A stretch of DNA of 64,000 nt, taken from positions 13,643,235-13,707,234 of the forward strand of contig NC_044571.1 of the NCBI RefSeq assembly GCF_901933205.1, written 5' to 3'. Under the pieces are notes generated by a model. It was not told the origin of the DNA. It made no database searches and saw only the letters and a program-made list of their open reading frames with translations. Shown here one piece after another: positions 11,942 to 53,880 of the stretch. Position 1 is the stretch's first letter. Each line of letters begins with the position of its first letter. A program made the translations under genes and the position numbers. This DNA is from Camarhynchus parvulus (lineage: Eukaryota > Chordata > Aves > Passeriformes > Thraupidae).

Positions 11942-11955
11942 GTTGCCGTGGCGAC
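11942..11955. promoter_or_regulatory. RFX X-box-like inverted repeat
   Basis: GTTGCCGTGGCGAC is close to the palindromic RFX X-box (GTTGCC, short spacer, GGCAAC): the left half is perfect and the right half has one mismatch. It is 68 bp upstream of the start codon, directly after a GC box, a typical position for a functional X-box. Occupancy is inference. Confidence 0.4.
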
Positions 11956-12022
11956 GCGAGCGGCCGAGCCCCCGGGCGGCTCCCGGGGAGACCCCCGCGC
12001 CGGGCGGGCCCGGGCGGCGGCC

Positions 12023-40973
<28,951 letters not shown>

Positions 40974-41475
40974 AATATCTATTTTTTTAACCATGAGACA
41001 GAAGAACAAGCTATGAACTCAGCCACTGGATGGGGAGAAGCATGAGGAACACCAGGGGTATCTCTGGCAGCAGGGATCGTGCTCTGGGAGATGTCAAAAA
41101 TGAACTGGAGCACAGCAAGGGAGATCTCAGGAAGAGCTTATCCCATCCCCACTCCCTCACAGTGCTGGAGGCCCAGCCAGCAGCACTTGCCAGGCACAGC
41201 CCAGGCACTGGCAGAAAACCACACCCATGTGCAAGTTCCTGCCCCCGTCCTGCTGCTTTCCAGCTGCGGCTCCAGGCACCGAGGGGGGCTGGCAGGAGGA
41301 GCCCAGCTGGCTCCTGATCCAGACCCAGCACACAGGGTAGTGCTGGCTGCAGCCTGCAGAGAGAGAAGATGCAGTTGTACCCTGCTGACCTTGAGCTCTT
41401 CTGGCACACGAAGGAATGGCATTGCTGCAGCAAATATGTTGAGAAACTGGGAATAAAGTTGGGGTTTTTTTTGTT
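40974..41475 (+). other. PCYT1B: PCYT1B 3' UTR (predicted)
   Basis: Untranslated sequence from the stop to the first convincing polyadenylation site. The downstream limit is inferred from the AATAAA at 41452 and the T/G-rich element behind it; a longer 3' UTR is possible. Confidence 0.5.
41452..41457 (+). terminator. PCYT1B: Candidate PCYT1B polyadenylation signal
   Basis: A canonical AATAAA about 480 bp after the stop codon. It is followed within a few bases by GTTGGGGTTTTTTTTGTTTTTG, here read as a strong G/U-rich downstream element. Other AATAAA copies at 41758-41763 and 43658-43663 could serve longer transcripts. The AATAAA at 40969-40974 overlaps the stop codon and is unlikely to be used. 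Confidence 0.55.
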
Positions 41476-41897
41476 TTTGAATAACATCTACCCCAGAGCC
41501 CAAATAATGCACTGAAATGAAGAGATCTCCAGGCAAGTTGGTGGAAATCCATTTAACATATTCAGTGCTGCTTGTTGACCAAGCCTCTGTGTGGGGTGTA
41601 GGTAAGGAATCAGGCTTTTTGCTTTATCAAATCACTCTCCATGTTCCTAGTGCCTGAACAGCTGCCTAATCACTTCTGGTTTGCTCCCTGGCTTTGCACT
41701 TTGAAGGCAAGAAAGTAAATGAAAAGACAGCCATAGCTGGAATGTGGTGGTGTAGGAAATAAATGATGAATTATAAAAATATCCCAAGGCCTTTGGACGT
41801 GGCCTCCTAGGAAAAGCTGCTGCTCCCAGTTATGTATCAGCATATGACAAGCAAACAGAGCTGTTGTCACATGGTATTCAGCCAGTACAAACTTCTC

Positions 41898-41959
41898 ATC
41901 AAACTCTAAACAAGATGTGTTCACAGACATCAAACTCCAAACAAGATGTGTTCACAGAC
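41898..41959. repeat. Two-copy 31-bp tandem duplication
   Basis: 41898-41928 and 41929-41959 are adjacent 31-bp copies with one difference (CTCTAAA against CTCCAAA). It is a recent local duplication in the PCYT1B downstream region. Confidence 0.95.
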
Positions 41960-44900
41960 ACACTGCCCCTGCAGAGGATCCCAAGGCTATTCCTCTACAC
42001 TAATACGGAGAAAAAAAAAGGAAAAAAAAAAGAACAAAGAAACTTTTTGAACAGGATTAGGCACAACTGTTTTATTTCTCTGTCCATGACAGGTGTGCAG
42101 CCTCAAGCAGAAACACAGGTGAAGCTCTCCCCTCGATGCTGATCTTCCTAGCTGGCCAAGCCAGTCCTGCCTGACATCTGGTTCCACGTTCAGTCCCTCA
42201 GCTGACACCTGCTGGGGTGGCTGCAGGAGCTGGCAGGACTCCTGAGCCCTGGGGCTGCTCTGCCCCACAGCTGCAGGAACCCCCCAGCAGTGTGTGGGGC
42301 TGTGCCACTGATGCCACTTGGCTCCCCAGCTTGCCTGGCACAGCTGCCTCAGTGCACAGGCACGTTTGAGGCTCTCCAGCCCAGCAGCAGCTTTGGTGCC
42401 AGGCCAGCAGGTGACAGCTGCCACTGTCCCTGTCTCACAGGCAGCCTGGGCAGGGGGCTGCAGCCACAGCAGCACTCCTGTGCCACCACTGCCTGCAACT
42501 GCAACCCCACCAGGACACGCTGGCTGCTGGGGGCAGCACCAGTCAGCATTTGCTGGATCCCTGCACAGGCAGCACAGGAAATGCTGGAGGAGGGAGGGCT
42601 CCATGTCTCTCTTGGGAAAAAGCTGAGGGACTGAGATGCCCACGCATGTGATGTGGCTGTGCTTGCTGGCAGCAGCATCCCCTGGCTGCTGGCCTTACCT
42701 CCCTGGGTGACCTGGTTGGCAGGTAGGCACCTTTCCAGATACTCTCCTGGGCAAGTAAATTACAGACCTTGGTACCAGGCACCAAATTAGCCCCACACTC
42801 TGCTCACTCCCTACAGCTTTCATCCCTCCTCCACTACAAGGTAACTGATTTGCTTTGGCAGCGTTTTGCCAGACACTTCTCAGACCACCACAAGACCGAG
42901 TACACAGCATCTCATACACTTTGTCCTCTGGAGTCAAGCTAGTTCCTTCACAGCTGCAAAAACAGGTGAGCAGGAAATAGGGTGGAATGTGCAAAGGGAC
43001 AGCCACAGATATTTCAGCTGCCACCAGCTGTGTGCCTGATGGGATGATGCAATTAAGACCTTTCTCAGCCTTAGGCAACCTGTTACTGTAATTTCATACC
43101 TGAGATGCACTTGTTAGTTTTTCTGATCCTTTGCAAGTCTCAAGTCTTCCCATCACAACCACTCCTCCACCACAGGAACTGTCTGCTTCTACTGGTGCTG
43201 TTGACAGACGAGCCATATCCAAATGCAACGGAGGTGGGCAAGGATTTGTTGTTCTTGGCTTTTACCATTGTTTCTTGTTCATTTTACTTTCCTGGCAGTT
43301 ACTGTTCAGCAGCCCTTGCTCAGTGGGTTAAATGGAGACAGCACCACGACTTGTACATGGGAAGTAGAGAAAAACTCACCAGTGACCTGTTCTTAACAGA
43401 ATGTTTCTCAGGGTCACAGGTGGCTACCCAGCAACAAAGCCATATTCTGTACCAGGTGTCTTGTTTGCATTTAGGATATCACTAAGCTGAAGCCTTTGCC
43501 CTGCTGGTACATTCATGTGCTGTCTCCTGCAAACCAGAACCTCATGGTGTCTGGACATGTGGAAGACAATTTTGCACTTCTGAGTCATGGTTGGGTTTTC
43601 CTTTTCACAAGTATTGCTTTAATTTAGTCCTCTTTATCAGCCAAGCTCCACATGAACAATAAAGTGTATGACAGACACAGCTGCCTCTCCCCTTCATTTT
43701 ACAGCATCTTTGGAGAGGTGAACACAACCTGCAGAGGAAACCCCAGTGATGGCACCGTGACTGTCATCCCCATCCTTGGTAGCCCAGGGCTTGAGGCCCC
43801 CACAAAGCCACAAGAGCAGCTCTGCCAACATGCCCAAAAGGCTGCTGCTTGTTCTGCTGCTCTCTGCACTAACAGGATCACCTCTCCTTGCCATGACTTT
43901 GCAGCCAGAAAAGTGTGGGGGAAGGTGAGGAAGTGCTTGTCCCAGCTGGGAAGGTGCAGCATTAGACATCAGCAGACTGATACCTTCTTTACCCTGCCCC
44001 AGCACAGTGGAATCAGGAGCCAATATTTTAATTCTTACTTCAAAGTGGAAGAAAGGAATGGTGCTTTTGCAGCCATTCTGATTCCACTGCTGAAAACCAT
44101 CCCCAGCAGCAACTGAGTTGCTCTCGTGGATGCCAAGATGATGTATGGCTGTGCCAGATGGAAAATGGCAGCAGCAAACATAAGCCACAGGGACAAGTCC
44201 TCAAATCCTGACACCAGCTTTTGGACTTGACTCCCCTGAACCAAGTCAGTCTGGTGCACAAATATTCCTGCTTTGCTCTTTCCTGTTTATCCTTTCTGTA
44301 AGAAGTCAGTACCTGCAGCAGCTCTAAAGATTATTTATTCAACAGTCCTGCCTCAGGCAGGGAGAAGCTGAAACAGCAAATGGAGGCTCAGGACTTCCTA
44401 GCCAAGACATTTTTAATTACAGAATAAGCAAATTTCAAAGTCATTGAGCATAGGAGATAAACTATTTAATGGCACAGAGTCCACACCAAAACACTCCCAG
44501 ACAGTACAAGGCTCCCTGTATCACCTGAGATGGATTTGGGTCTGTTTCCAGCAGTGCCTTGGCACCACTTGGGAGATGTGTAAGGAACATCCCTGGAGTG
44601 AGCTTACAGTGTGCAGCCCAGCCCAGAGGGGAGCCTTGTTCTGGTTCATGGCAAACCCCTGAGGAACAAGGCAGCCCCTGAACCAACACCAGACCTGTCA
44701 GCCCAGCAGGAAGGAAGGTTTGATGCTACAGTAAATCTCCTTGTAAAAGGGTACCAAACCATGATGGAAAGTCCCCTGTGTGATAGCACATAACTCCCTG
44801 ACCTTCTTGTAAAACAGAGCTGAAAGTGAGGCACAAAATGGAGCCAGGGCTTTGCCTCTTGCATGGAGACACTTTCAAGTACCAAACTATCTTAAAAACT

Positions 44901-44963
44901 CCTCTTCTGACTGATTTTGACAAGAGATCTCTTTCCTCTCATAACACAATGTGTTCTCCACAA

Positions 44964-44982
44964 GCACACACACACACACAGG
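44964..44982. repeat. Short (CA)n microsatellite
   Basis: A CACACA run of about nine units in the region downstream of PCYT1B. Confidence 0.85.
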
Positions 44983-46088
44983 TGTTTTCTGCCCTTTCCA
45001 AAGGGAAGGTCTTTTCCTGGTGTAAGGAAGGGCAGCATTATCATTTCTAATCCAAATGGAAATCAAGGCCACTGCCTCATGGCTCTTCCTGAGGGGAGAA
45101 GAGACAGACAAAGACTGAAATAAAAATAACTGAAAGTTTGTGAAAAAAAACACAAAATAATTGTGTGTTACACAATTCCTCAGATGTGACACCTGAGCTC
45201 CCCTGCCCCAGCGGGTATTCATGGCCAGTTCCAACAGCTCTTTCACACCTGGTATCTCCATCTCCTTTTAGGTGCTCTCTTCAACAGCATCAATCCCTGC
45301 TTCAACAAGGAATGGGAAGTTCTGAGACAGATGAAGCAGGTTTGCCTTTCACATGAACATAATTTAATTTTTTTGATGTTTAACAGGATTAATGAAAACA
45401 AAAATGTTCCATTATCTCAAAGCAATTATTCCTGTGCCTAAGCACATGACAGCAGGAACACTCAAAGGGAAAATCCTCCCTGGTGGCATCAACCAGGCTG
45501 CATGTGCACATCAAGTCTCACACATATTTCAAATTCTAGAAACAGCTTTGTTAGAATAAATTACGTCCTCTTCAGCACACTTTGTGGTGTTTTTTAACCA
45601 TAATTCCTGTGATTCTCTGATCATATTTCTCTACAAGCACTGGTTTTCCATAAAATAAAGTGTCTGTGAACTGCAAAGGCATCATCTGTGCAGTCAGAGC
45701 AGATTAATTATAACCTGCTCTTTACAAGTGACCAGTTCTGATTACCAACAGGGGATGTTATTTTAATGTTCTGCACACCATTCTGGGCTCCAGCTTTTTC
45801 ATTTCCAAACTAACACATGAACCAGTAGGGATCCAGTTACTCTGCTACTTGGCCATACTTAAGCTAGTTTGTATCATCATCAGTTTAACAGTTAATGAGC
45901 TTTATTTTCACCAGTGTCTTGAGCTTGCACTTCTGTGGTATGTCATTAAAAGCCAAATGCCAAAACAAAACGGGAAAACTATCCCTTGGAGGAAATTTTA
46001 ATTTGTTTCACTCATCCCCCCTTGGTTATCTAAAAGGCCTCTCACAAATGAGTGCATTTATTCTAGAAAAGCACCAGCCTAACATTTA

Positions 46089-46143
46089 AAATATTCATAC
46101 TTGTTCACATATTCATATTCAAATATTCATACAATGTTCACAT
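46089..46143. repeat. Imperfect short direct repeat, AT-rich
   Basis: AAATATTCATACTTGTTCAC at 46089 recurs as AAATATTCATACAATGTTCA at 46121, with a partial ATTCATATTC unit between them. It looks like a decayed tandem duplication. Confidence 0.7.
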
Positions 46144-49100
46144 GCAAACAAAACTGCATAAAGCCATATCCTGTGTAAGAATTTTAAAAATGCCCTCAGA
46201 ATAGCTGGTTTCCAAACTAAATATTCAAACAGCATCACAAGTCTTGGGTGGCTTGTTGTAATTTCCTTTTTCCTCCTCAAGAGAACCTTTTCTTCAAATG
46301 ACCCCACAGCACAAACCTGGTACCACAGCCACAGAGAGAACATGAAGAACTGTTAGAAAGCCCACACACTCACAGTCTGTATCTTTTCCAGAAAGGAGAA
46401 AAGAAATAATGCTATGAGGTCAAACACCTCTATTCTGACACCTTTAAACTTCCACTAGGGAAAGTCAAATCAATTTGTCATTAAGAATGTAGAGCTAAAC
46501 CACACAGGAGCTAATTAAAACTGAGCCATTATGCAATGAGTGGTGGTGGTACCATGCCATCAGCAGCACTGACTTTGGCCATTCTGACCTGACTGAAATT
46601 GCACCCACAGAGAACCACCCAAGACATGATCTTGCATGTTTTACTCAACTGTTTACCAAGAAGCCAAAAGCTGAGATGCATTATGTATTTCTGCACTAAC
46701 AGCAAGACAAAATGCATTTCAAAAGAGCAGAATAAAGCCTAACTCCAGCCTCTTCACCCATCCCAAATGGCTATTTGTGAAATAGTTTGTGAGTGGCAGC
46801 TGTGTCCATTATAACCGGCAGGACCCAGCAGTTTTACACAGGCAGTTCTCAAGTGCTGCAGCACACTGACACAGACATCCACTCACTGAAGGACACCCAG
46901 CTCTGAAAACCAAGAAGGAAGATTTGTTCCCCTGGGGGGAAAACATCACCTTTAGTGCAACAGCAGAGAGAAACCAGCCCACAGCTGTGACTCACACCTG
47001 GCACACACAGAGCCACCTTCCTTTACCTGACCATGCCTCGAGTGCTGGGCCTCCACCACCCCAAGGACCCCTGCCAAGCATTCCATGCCCACAAAGAGAT
47101 TTATTAACCAAATAACACTTTATTAACCACCTGGATCAGGCAAGGGAGGTGCTCAGGGGCAGCCACGCACACCCACAGGGCTGAGTCTGCCACGACAGCT
47201 CATGGCACAACGTGCAGCATCAGCTCCCACAACCACAAGCACTTCAATGAAACTCCTCTGAAAGTTTCCAAATACCAAGACAGTCAACATGGGACCTTGA
47301 AAACAGGAAGAACTGAAGCTTTCTTCTGAAAATGATCTTTTAAATCAGTGTATTTGCAGGTACCTGCACATTTATTAATTTCAGGAAAAGAATCCACACT
47401 GGCAGATCAAAATGGAAAATGGTTTTACAATGTTCAAGTGCTGGCTCCAGCTGCACTGGCAGAAGCAGTGATGTGCCTACTGCCTTTGGACTAGGAGACA
47501 CATGAGGGGAGCAGCTTGGGCCAAAGAAATACAAAAATTAAGCAAGTCACTAGGACAGAAAAGAACTTTGGGATTGCTGTGGCACCATTTCTAAAGGCTG
47601 CTGCTCTCAGACAACACACAGCAGGCATTATTTACTACACTCCTTGTAACTCCCAGAGAAGACAGCACAAAAGCTTCAAGTACAAGCAGCCTCTGAGTTA
47701 GATCATGAATAAAAACTGATCTGACATTTTTTAAAAGTTTATTTTTTCCTATCAAGCATGCCTGACATGTTTTATATGTCTCACTTCATTTAAAAACTGT
47801 CTACTGCAAGACTTCTTTCCACTGAAAACAACAAATTAAAGTACTTAGTAAGTCTACAGCCATCTAAAAATTGTATAACAAGAAACGGATCCCTTATTAC
47901 AAATTGTTCTCCCACATATGCCTGTGTCCTAAAGCCATAAATCTTCATTATACTGCTGCTGCAACTGTTTGCTTTATCTTCTACAGGCAGCAACTGTCAA
48001 ATAGGCAGTACATGCTGACACATTTTGCAATTTTGAGCTACTTAATTAACTACTCAGCTCCTGTGAATACCCTGTCATGGGAAATGGTAAGCAGTGAGAA
48101 AGTACAACACACAGATTTCTTCTCAGCTGAAGTTTTAAAATAAATTCTTAATCTGAAAGAAAATTATCTCAGTTCTAGCAAAATTCTGGCCATCTGGAGC
48201 CTCATTTATTACTTAATAAGAACGCTAACGAGCCAAGTAAGACAGGTCCCCAAGCATTTTCCTGCTCTGGAACTGCTTGGTAACAAACTTTGGGTTTTTT
48301 CATTTTCTCGAATAACTTATGAATGCATATAAAATGTCATGGAATGCTGAAGAAATTTCAAGGTAGAAGCCTTGGGTGTTATATATCTGTTTATAACAGC
48401 TATTTTGGCTGTCAAAAACAATCTGAGAATTTTGGGAGATTTATATAGCAGGATAAAACCCAAACCCAAAAGCTGCTCATATGCTAAAATTCCTCTTGAA
48501 CTCCCAAGTGAGCTGTCTGAGGGTGCTCCTCTGTAGGCATGTGAGAAATTGACCTCACACTGCCAAATCACAAACTGAGCTCCATATTGTGTGAAACCAA
48601 ACCAGGCCCTTAAAAATGTCAACATGTAGTTTTTATGTAATTTTATTTGTCAAGCACTGAAAGAAAAAAGGAAAATAAGAGTATACACATACACAAGTCA
48701 AATACAAAGGTAACAGACTAGAAACAAGACAAGTATCATAAGATCCAAAAATAAATTTAAGATCTTGCCAAGTAAATCTCATGAAAAAATACCTTCTCAC
48801 TCCTCCATTACAGGTTTAGTAGATTCAAACGATGCCACCTCAGAGGAAAGGCACCACAAGACCACTCTCCCTCGCTGATGCCAGGTGCAACACAGAGCAG
48901 CTCACCAGGAAGAGCTGTCCTGTCCCTGACCCTGGGGACAAAGGGATTTAACTTCCACCCGCATGACAAACTCATCGCAGCCAGTGCAGGCTCAGCACAG
49001 CTCCAGGGGAGGTGAGGCAGCCTGCAGCTCCCTGAGGACAATCCCTGCCAGAGCATCCAGGGCACTGCCTGGAACCTGCTCTGCCTGGTGTCACCTGCAG

Positions 49101-52100
49101 AGGGTGTGGATTTCAAAGGACTGTGTCCAACACCTCTTGGCAGTTTTCAGTTAAAAGGAAAAATTCAATAAAGAAATTAACACCAGAAGGACAATGTCAG
49201 AATTAGCATACACTCATCAATCCTTCTAGTACCACATGAAAACCCCTCCAGATTTAAGAAGCAAACAAGTTCACTATGCTGATTTCTGAGGACTTTTAAG
49301 GCAACATAATGTTTCAATTAAAGCACATGAACTTTAAATTTTCTTATTTATTTTTAATTAGAAAGCCACTTCAATTACACAAATCTTCATTGTTTCAAGT
49401 TAATATCAAACAGCCTGAGTCCTGATCCTGAGAACATTCATTTGAGTGGCATCCCTCTCATACACTGTTGACTCGTGCAAGTATTTGCAAGACTCAGCCC
49501 TGAAGACACTGCACAATTTATAGCTATGTTCCTCATTTGTGAACAAACTCAACCTCTGAAGTCAGTAACACATTGTTCTGTCATGTGCCATCATATTCTC
49601 TTAACTTCAGCAAAAACACATTTACATATGTGAATCCATAGACAGGTGTGGATGCCAGGAAGAAGCAAGGAAGAAAAACCACAGCAACCTGGAAACAAGC
49701 AAGGAAAGGGAACACTGTACAAAGGGGCATGTTATCCTCAAGATAAATACTAACACTGAACACTGAGGCTGTTTTCTACAGAATTATTTCCATGAATCTT
49801 GACCACGTTTGCAGCAACTCACACATAAGGATCTAGAGATACCCATTAATAAGGTGAGGAGGGGGGAAACCTCTTCCATGTCAATGAGGTCAAGATATCA
49901 CCTTAAATACGATGTCTGGGTGGAGGTGAACAGGAGATTGCTCTAAAGATCACTCTTGCTCACTTTGTGGAGAAAGAGAACAGCTGTTTCAAAGCAAATG
50001 CTACTGAGGACAAAGAAAAGAATGCTACCCAGCTGTAGCAGTAAATGCAGCCTTTCATGGCCAAAAAGTAGCCTGAGTTTTCCAAGAACACTATAATTAA
50101 TATCCATGTTCTTTAAGCATGTGCCAACGGACCTGCTTTAAACACTGCCCAAGAGGTAGCACAGACTGCAGCAGCACAAAGATTTCTCTGTGCTCTCTTA
50201 GGTCATCATAGTCAATTACACAGGCAAAGACTGCACCTGAGTTGCAAAAGAAGCATTTTGGTATCTTCTGAATTTTTCTCATCAAATGTGGACTCTGAAA
50301 GACCCCTTGTTGCCTTGAAACAAAGCCTAGAAAAGCAGGGAGCATACGTACACGATTTGGAGAGACTTCTATTAATATTAAACTAGGCAGAGGATTAATA
50401 AAATTACATTCAAGACACATACACCAGAAAAATGCACAATGGACAAAAAGTAAACTATTTGTTAGACTATGACATACAGAAGTTGTTTGTAAATTCTCAG
50501 GAAGAATCAAGGAGCAAACATCCCTTGTTCAGTTTGTTAATCATAAACACAACAGGTAAGGAACATTTTCACTGAAAACTTTTTTGTATTTCTGTGTCCT
50601 GTAGGTCAAGACAAGCAGGTTGCAATGACATCAGCAGGCCATAACTCTGAAATTCATAAAAATTATGTATCATCAGAAAGTTTGGAATTAACAGTCCCAA
50701 GATACTAAAACATAGTTATTATAAGAGATTCCAATCAAAGGTGGAAGTAACTTAAAAAAAAAAATCAGTATCTGTAATTAGACCAGCCATATTAAGAACC
50801 CATCCATGCTCATTTTTCAGGCACAGCTATTGAAAAGCCCTCTCCTAACTGAAGATCTGCTGTTGCTGTTCCTAAAACAGTTTTCAGACTAATACCCCTA
50901 TGCAGAAACATGGCCTAAGGACAATGAGTGGGAACAACTGATTGCACACCTGGGATTGCCACTAAAGCACAGGCTGACTAAGCAGGATTGGAGAGAAGTT
51001 CTCTCTTGTATTCAAGAGAAGAAAAGCTCTCTCTCCTATTCATTGTAATGCTCCCATAAAGACCTTGGGGAACGGAAAGAAAATTAATTCTTTGTGCTCC
51101 AGCTGTTTTGAGGTGTTTGTACAAGCTCAGGGTTCTTGGAAATGGGTGTCATTTCAGGGGAGTTCAGTTTTCAGGTACTGGAGCACTCCAGTCCTGCAAG
51201 CAGCCAGTTGTTTTTGTGGATCAAGTGACATCACTAACACAGCACATCCTCCTCCACAGTAACTTCAGCTTTTGTTCACAGTTTCCATGGTTTACATCCC
51301 ATGGCCTACACAGAAACAAGTCCAGTGTGTCAGCATCCTTCCTTTGCTTTCTGTTCCCTCTCCCCATCATGTATAAGGAGACAGCCAAAAACAAGTACGA
51401 GGTCAGGATTTACTACTTCAAAATACAATTTCTAACAAAAGCTGAAACTCAAGCTTCTTATGCAGACCACCCTATTCCTTGGAATGTTTTGGGTAATGTT
51501 CTAGAAAAAACTGACAACATACAACCAAGGAAATATTAATTTCATCACAGGTTTCTATCTTTAAGTAAAATCTCCTCTGCAATTACTATAAAACAGACAC
51601 AACTTGAAATAATTTTAAAAACAGTATGAAGTTACAGGTGGAGGCAGAAGATAAATGACTGAATTTTAGTAGATGTGACTTGCAACCAGTGTTTCAGTCA
51701 AACCATTCCCCTGGTTTCTCCACAGCTGTACTGCTTGAATAACCAGCTGCCTTCTCTGCAGCAGTGCCTGCAAGGTGCTGCTCTGGAGGCCACACGTGTC
51801 ACACCCTCACTGTGCCCTGCCAGGATCCTCTGGCCAGGGCCAAACTAGTCCAGTTTGGGATCAGGAGGGCCCCCATAAGCCCCCTCCTCTTCCTTCCCCT
51901 GGCAGAGGGGGGCTCTGAGGGCAGCACTGCCCAGCTGAGCACAGGGAGAGCCTTCAGCAGCTGCCCTGCTGCCCCTGATCCGAGGGAAGGGCAGCAGCCC
52001 ATGGAGACAAGGAGCCAGTGCTCCATGGGCCTGATCCCATCCCTGTGTGAGGAACAGCCACGGGACCTCCAGCCCTGGGAGCTCAGCACTGGCACACAAC

Positions 52101-52165
52101 TCTGGGAACTCACTGCAACAGGCAAGGCAAGAACTTCGACTGCTCAGAAGTGGGGCTCTATGGAG

Positions 52166-52171
52166 TTTATT
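52166..52171 (-). terminator. PDK3: Candidate PDK3 polyadenylation signal
   Basis: AATAAA on the minus strand about 1.57 kb past the PDK3 stop, with modest G/T-rich sequence further on. Alternatives on the same strand lie at 49347-49352, 48642-48647 and 47738-47743, so the 3' UTR length is not settled by sequence. Confidence 0.3.
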
Positions 52172-53736
52172 GCTCAAAGCACTTTATAATCCTTCAATGA
52201 GATGTGCTATGAAGTGCAAAGTACTATTGTAAAGTCAAATTAAGATTCTTTTTCTTTTTTTTTAAATACCTAGGAATTTCTCAGCATTTCCCTAATAAAT
52301 CAGTTCTTTATAAAAATAAATACTGGGAGGACAAAAGGGACAGTTCCCCCACAATTTTAGTAAACAAATTTCATTTTTCCATGCTAAAATCTCTATTATC
52401 TTTCCAAAAAATATCAAAACACTTAAGAGAAATTGAGGGTGCATCAGAGCTGCTTACAACTCATCTTCTTTATTGCCACAGCTAATGTATCACCAGAGCT
52501 TCTAAATTTCACAGGTTTTTCTGAAAGGCCATAGTATCAGAAACAGCATTTGGCAAAGACTTTGTGAAGAACAGTTTTGTAATAGTCAGCAACAACCCTT
52601 ATGATAAATTTAAGGGGAAAATACTTGGATTTTTTTCATCTTTGATATTTTTTAACTTAAATCAGGTACTGGCCACATTTTGTCCCTCCCATTTCTACTG
52701 TATTTCCAGTTTCATGTACTTAGACCAATAACATGTTCCAAAGGCTGGTGTACAACATCTTTATATACACTACAAATTCAGATTACCAGACTGCAGTCAG
52801 ACATTGAATGTATAAATAACTTTGCAAACTATTTACAAGTTTTAAACTAATCAGGTTTCAAACAACCAACACTCTTAAGGCAAATTCATTTGTATGACTG
52901 GCTGTCTGGCCTCTCAGCATTTCTCTCCCCTCCCCAATTCCCCTAAAATGATAAGCAAATAGGAACTTGAATTACCCCCTGCCCCTGTATTGACAGAATT
53001 TCTTGTATGAAGAGATGATCTAACTGCTTAGGAGCTTTCCTCAAAACAAGGAAAAATGCATAGAAATGCATTTCTGTGTCAAGAAAATCATTAAGTTGCA
53101 TACCAAGGAGTGGAAGTCCTACCGTCTTATAACAACACAACTTTTGTATGCACATGACAAATGGCTTTGGGAATTTGGAGAAAACATCAGTTTAAAGCTG
53201 CACAACCCTTTTTAGAACTATGCATTTATAAACTCACTAGAGATAAGATCTGAAGAGCTCAAAGGGATTTTCTCTTAGGGGTGACACTGTGCAATACAAA
53301 TGCTGCATGAAGCACACGTTTAACTATGTCAGAATTTTTCTCTTACACCATATTGCTGTGCAAGATACTATTCACCACTCAGGGTCTCTGCACATCTACC
53401 AATCCTTACACTGGAATAAGAATTGGCCACTTCAAATAGTATCTTTTTGTTACAACATTGTGTTCCTAAGTGCAATCACAGTGCAATCCCATTTTGTCAA
53501 TGCATGACTGAAGCAACCAAGCATATTCTGGTGAAGTACACAGGATTCACATACCAAACGTGCTCAGTGCCTTCCTGCAAGTCCCAATCATCACTTTGTT
53601 CTTAGTATTTTTCAATGCCCTGATCAGGTCTTTGTTTGGAAGTAATTAGCTACTGTGGTTTGAAGGATTTTGGAACAAAGCAGAGACTTTATACTGAATG
53701 CAGAGGTCATCTCCAACAGAGACAAAAGGTGGCAAA

Positions 53737-53880
53737 TTATCGATTAGCTTTGTATTTAGAAGCATCCCTTGGTTCACTGCTGGGATTGCTCCAGTCATCT
53801 GCTTCAGGTGTGGTCTTGTAGTGCCGCCATGCTGACTTATTAAAAACAGGAAGTCTTTCAAATGATTCACTTGAAAGGGC
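53737..53880 (-). CDS. PDK3: PDK3 last coding exon and stop
   Basis: 47 codons plus TAA. It starts [20 protein letters not shown], contains the PEADDW motif (the DW motif of the PDK cross-tail, used in dimerisation and lipoyl-domain binding) and ends DASKYKANR. Human isoforms end KAKQ or continue with about nine more residues; here the frame closes after Asn-Arg. The acceptor is CTCCATAG. Confidence 0.95.
   Translation of the reverse strand, partial: ALSSESFERLPVFNKSAWRHYKTTPEADDWSNPSSEPRDASKYKANR

Larger units (their letters stand above)
41476..53736. other. Convergent intergenic region and probable PDK3 3' UTR
   Basis: 12.3 kb between the PCYT1B polyadenylation candidate and the PDK3 stop. 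It contains the 31-bp tandem duplication, an A-rich tract at 42009-42035, a GC-rich block at about 42130-42720, a (CA)n run, a second GC-rich block at about 51760-52130, and otherwise AT-rich DNA. The PDK3 3' UTR must begin at 53736 and extend leftwards for an unknown distance. No coding gene is supported. Confidence 0.6.
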
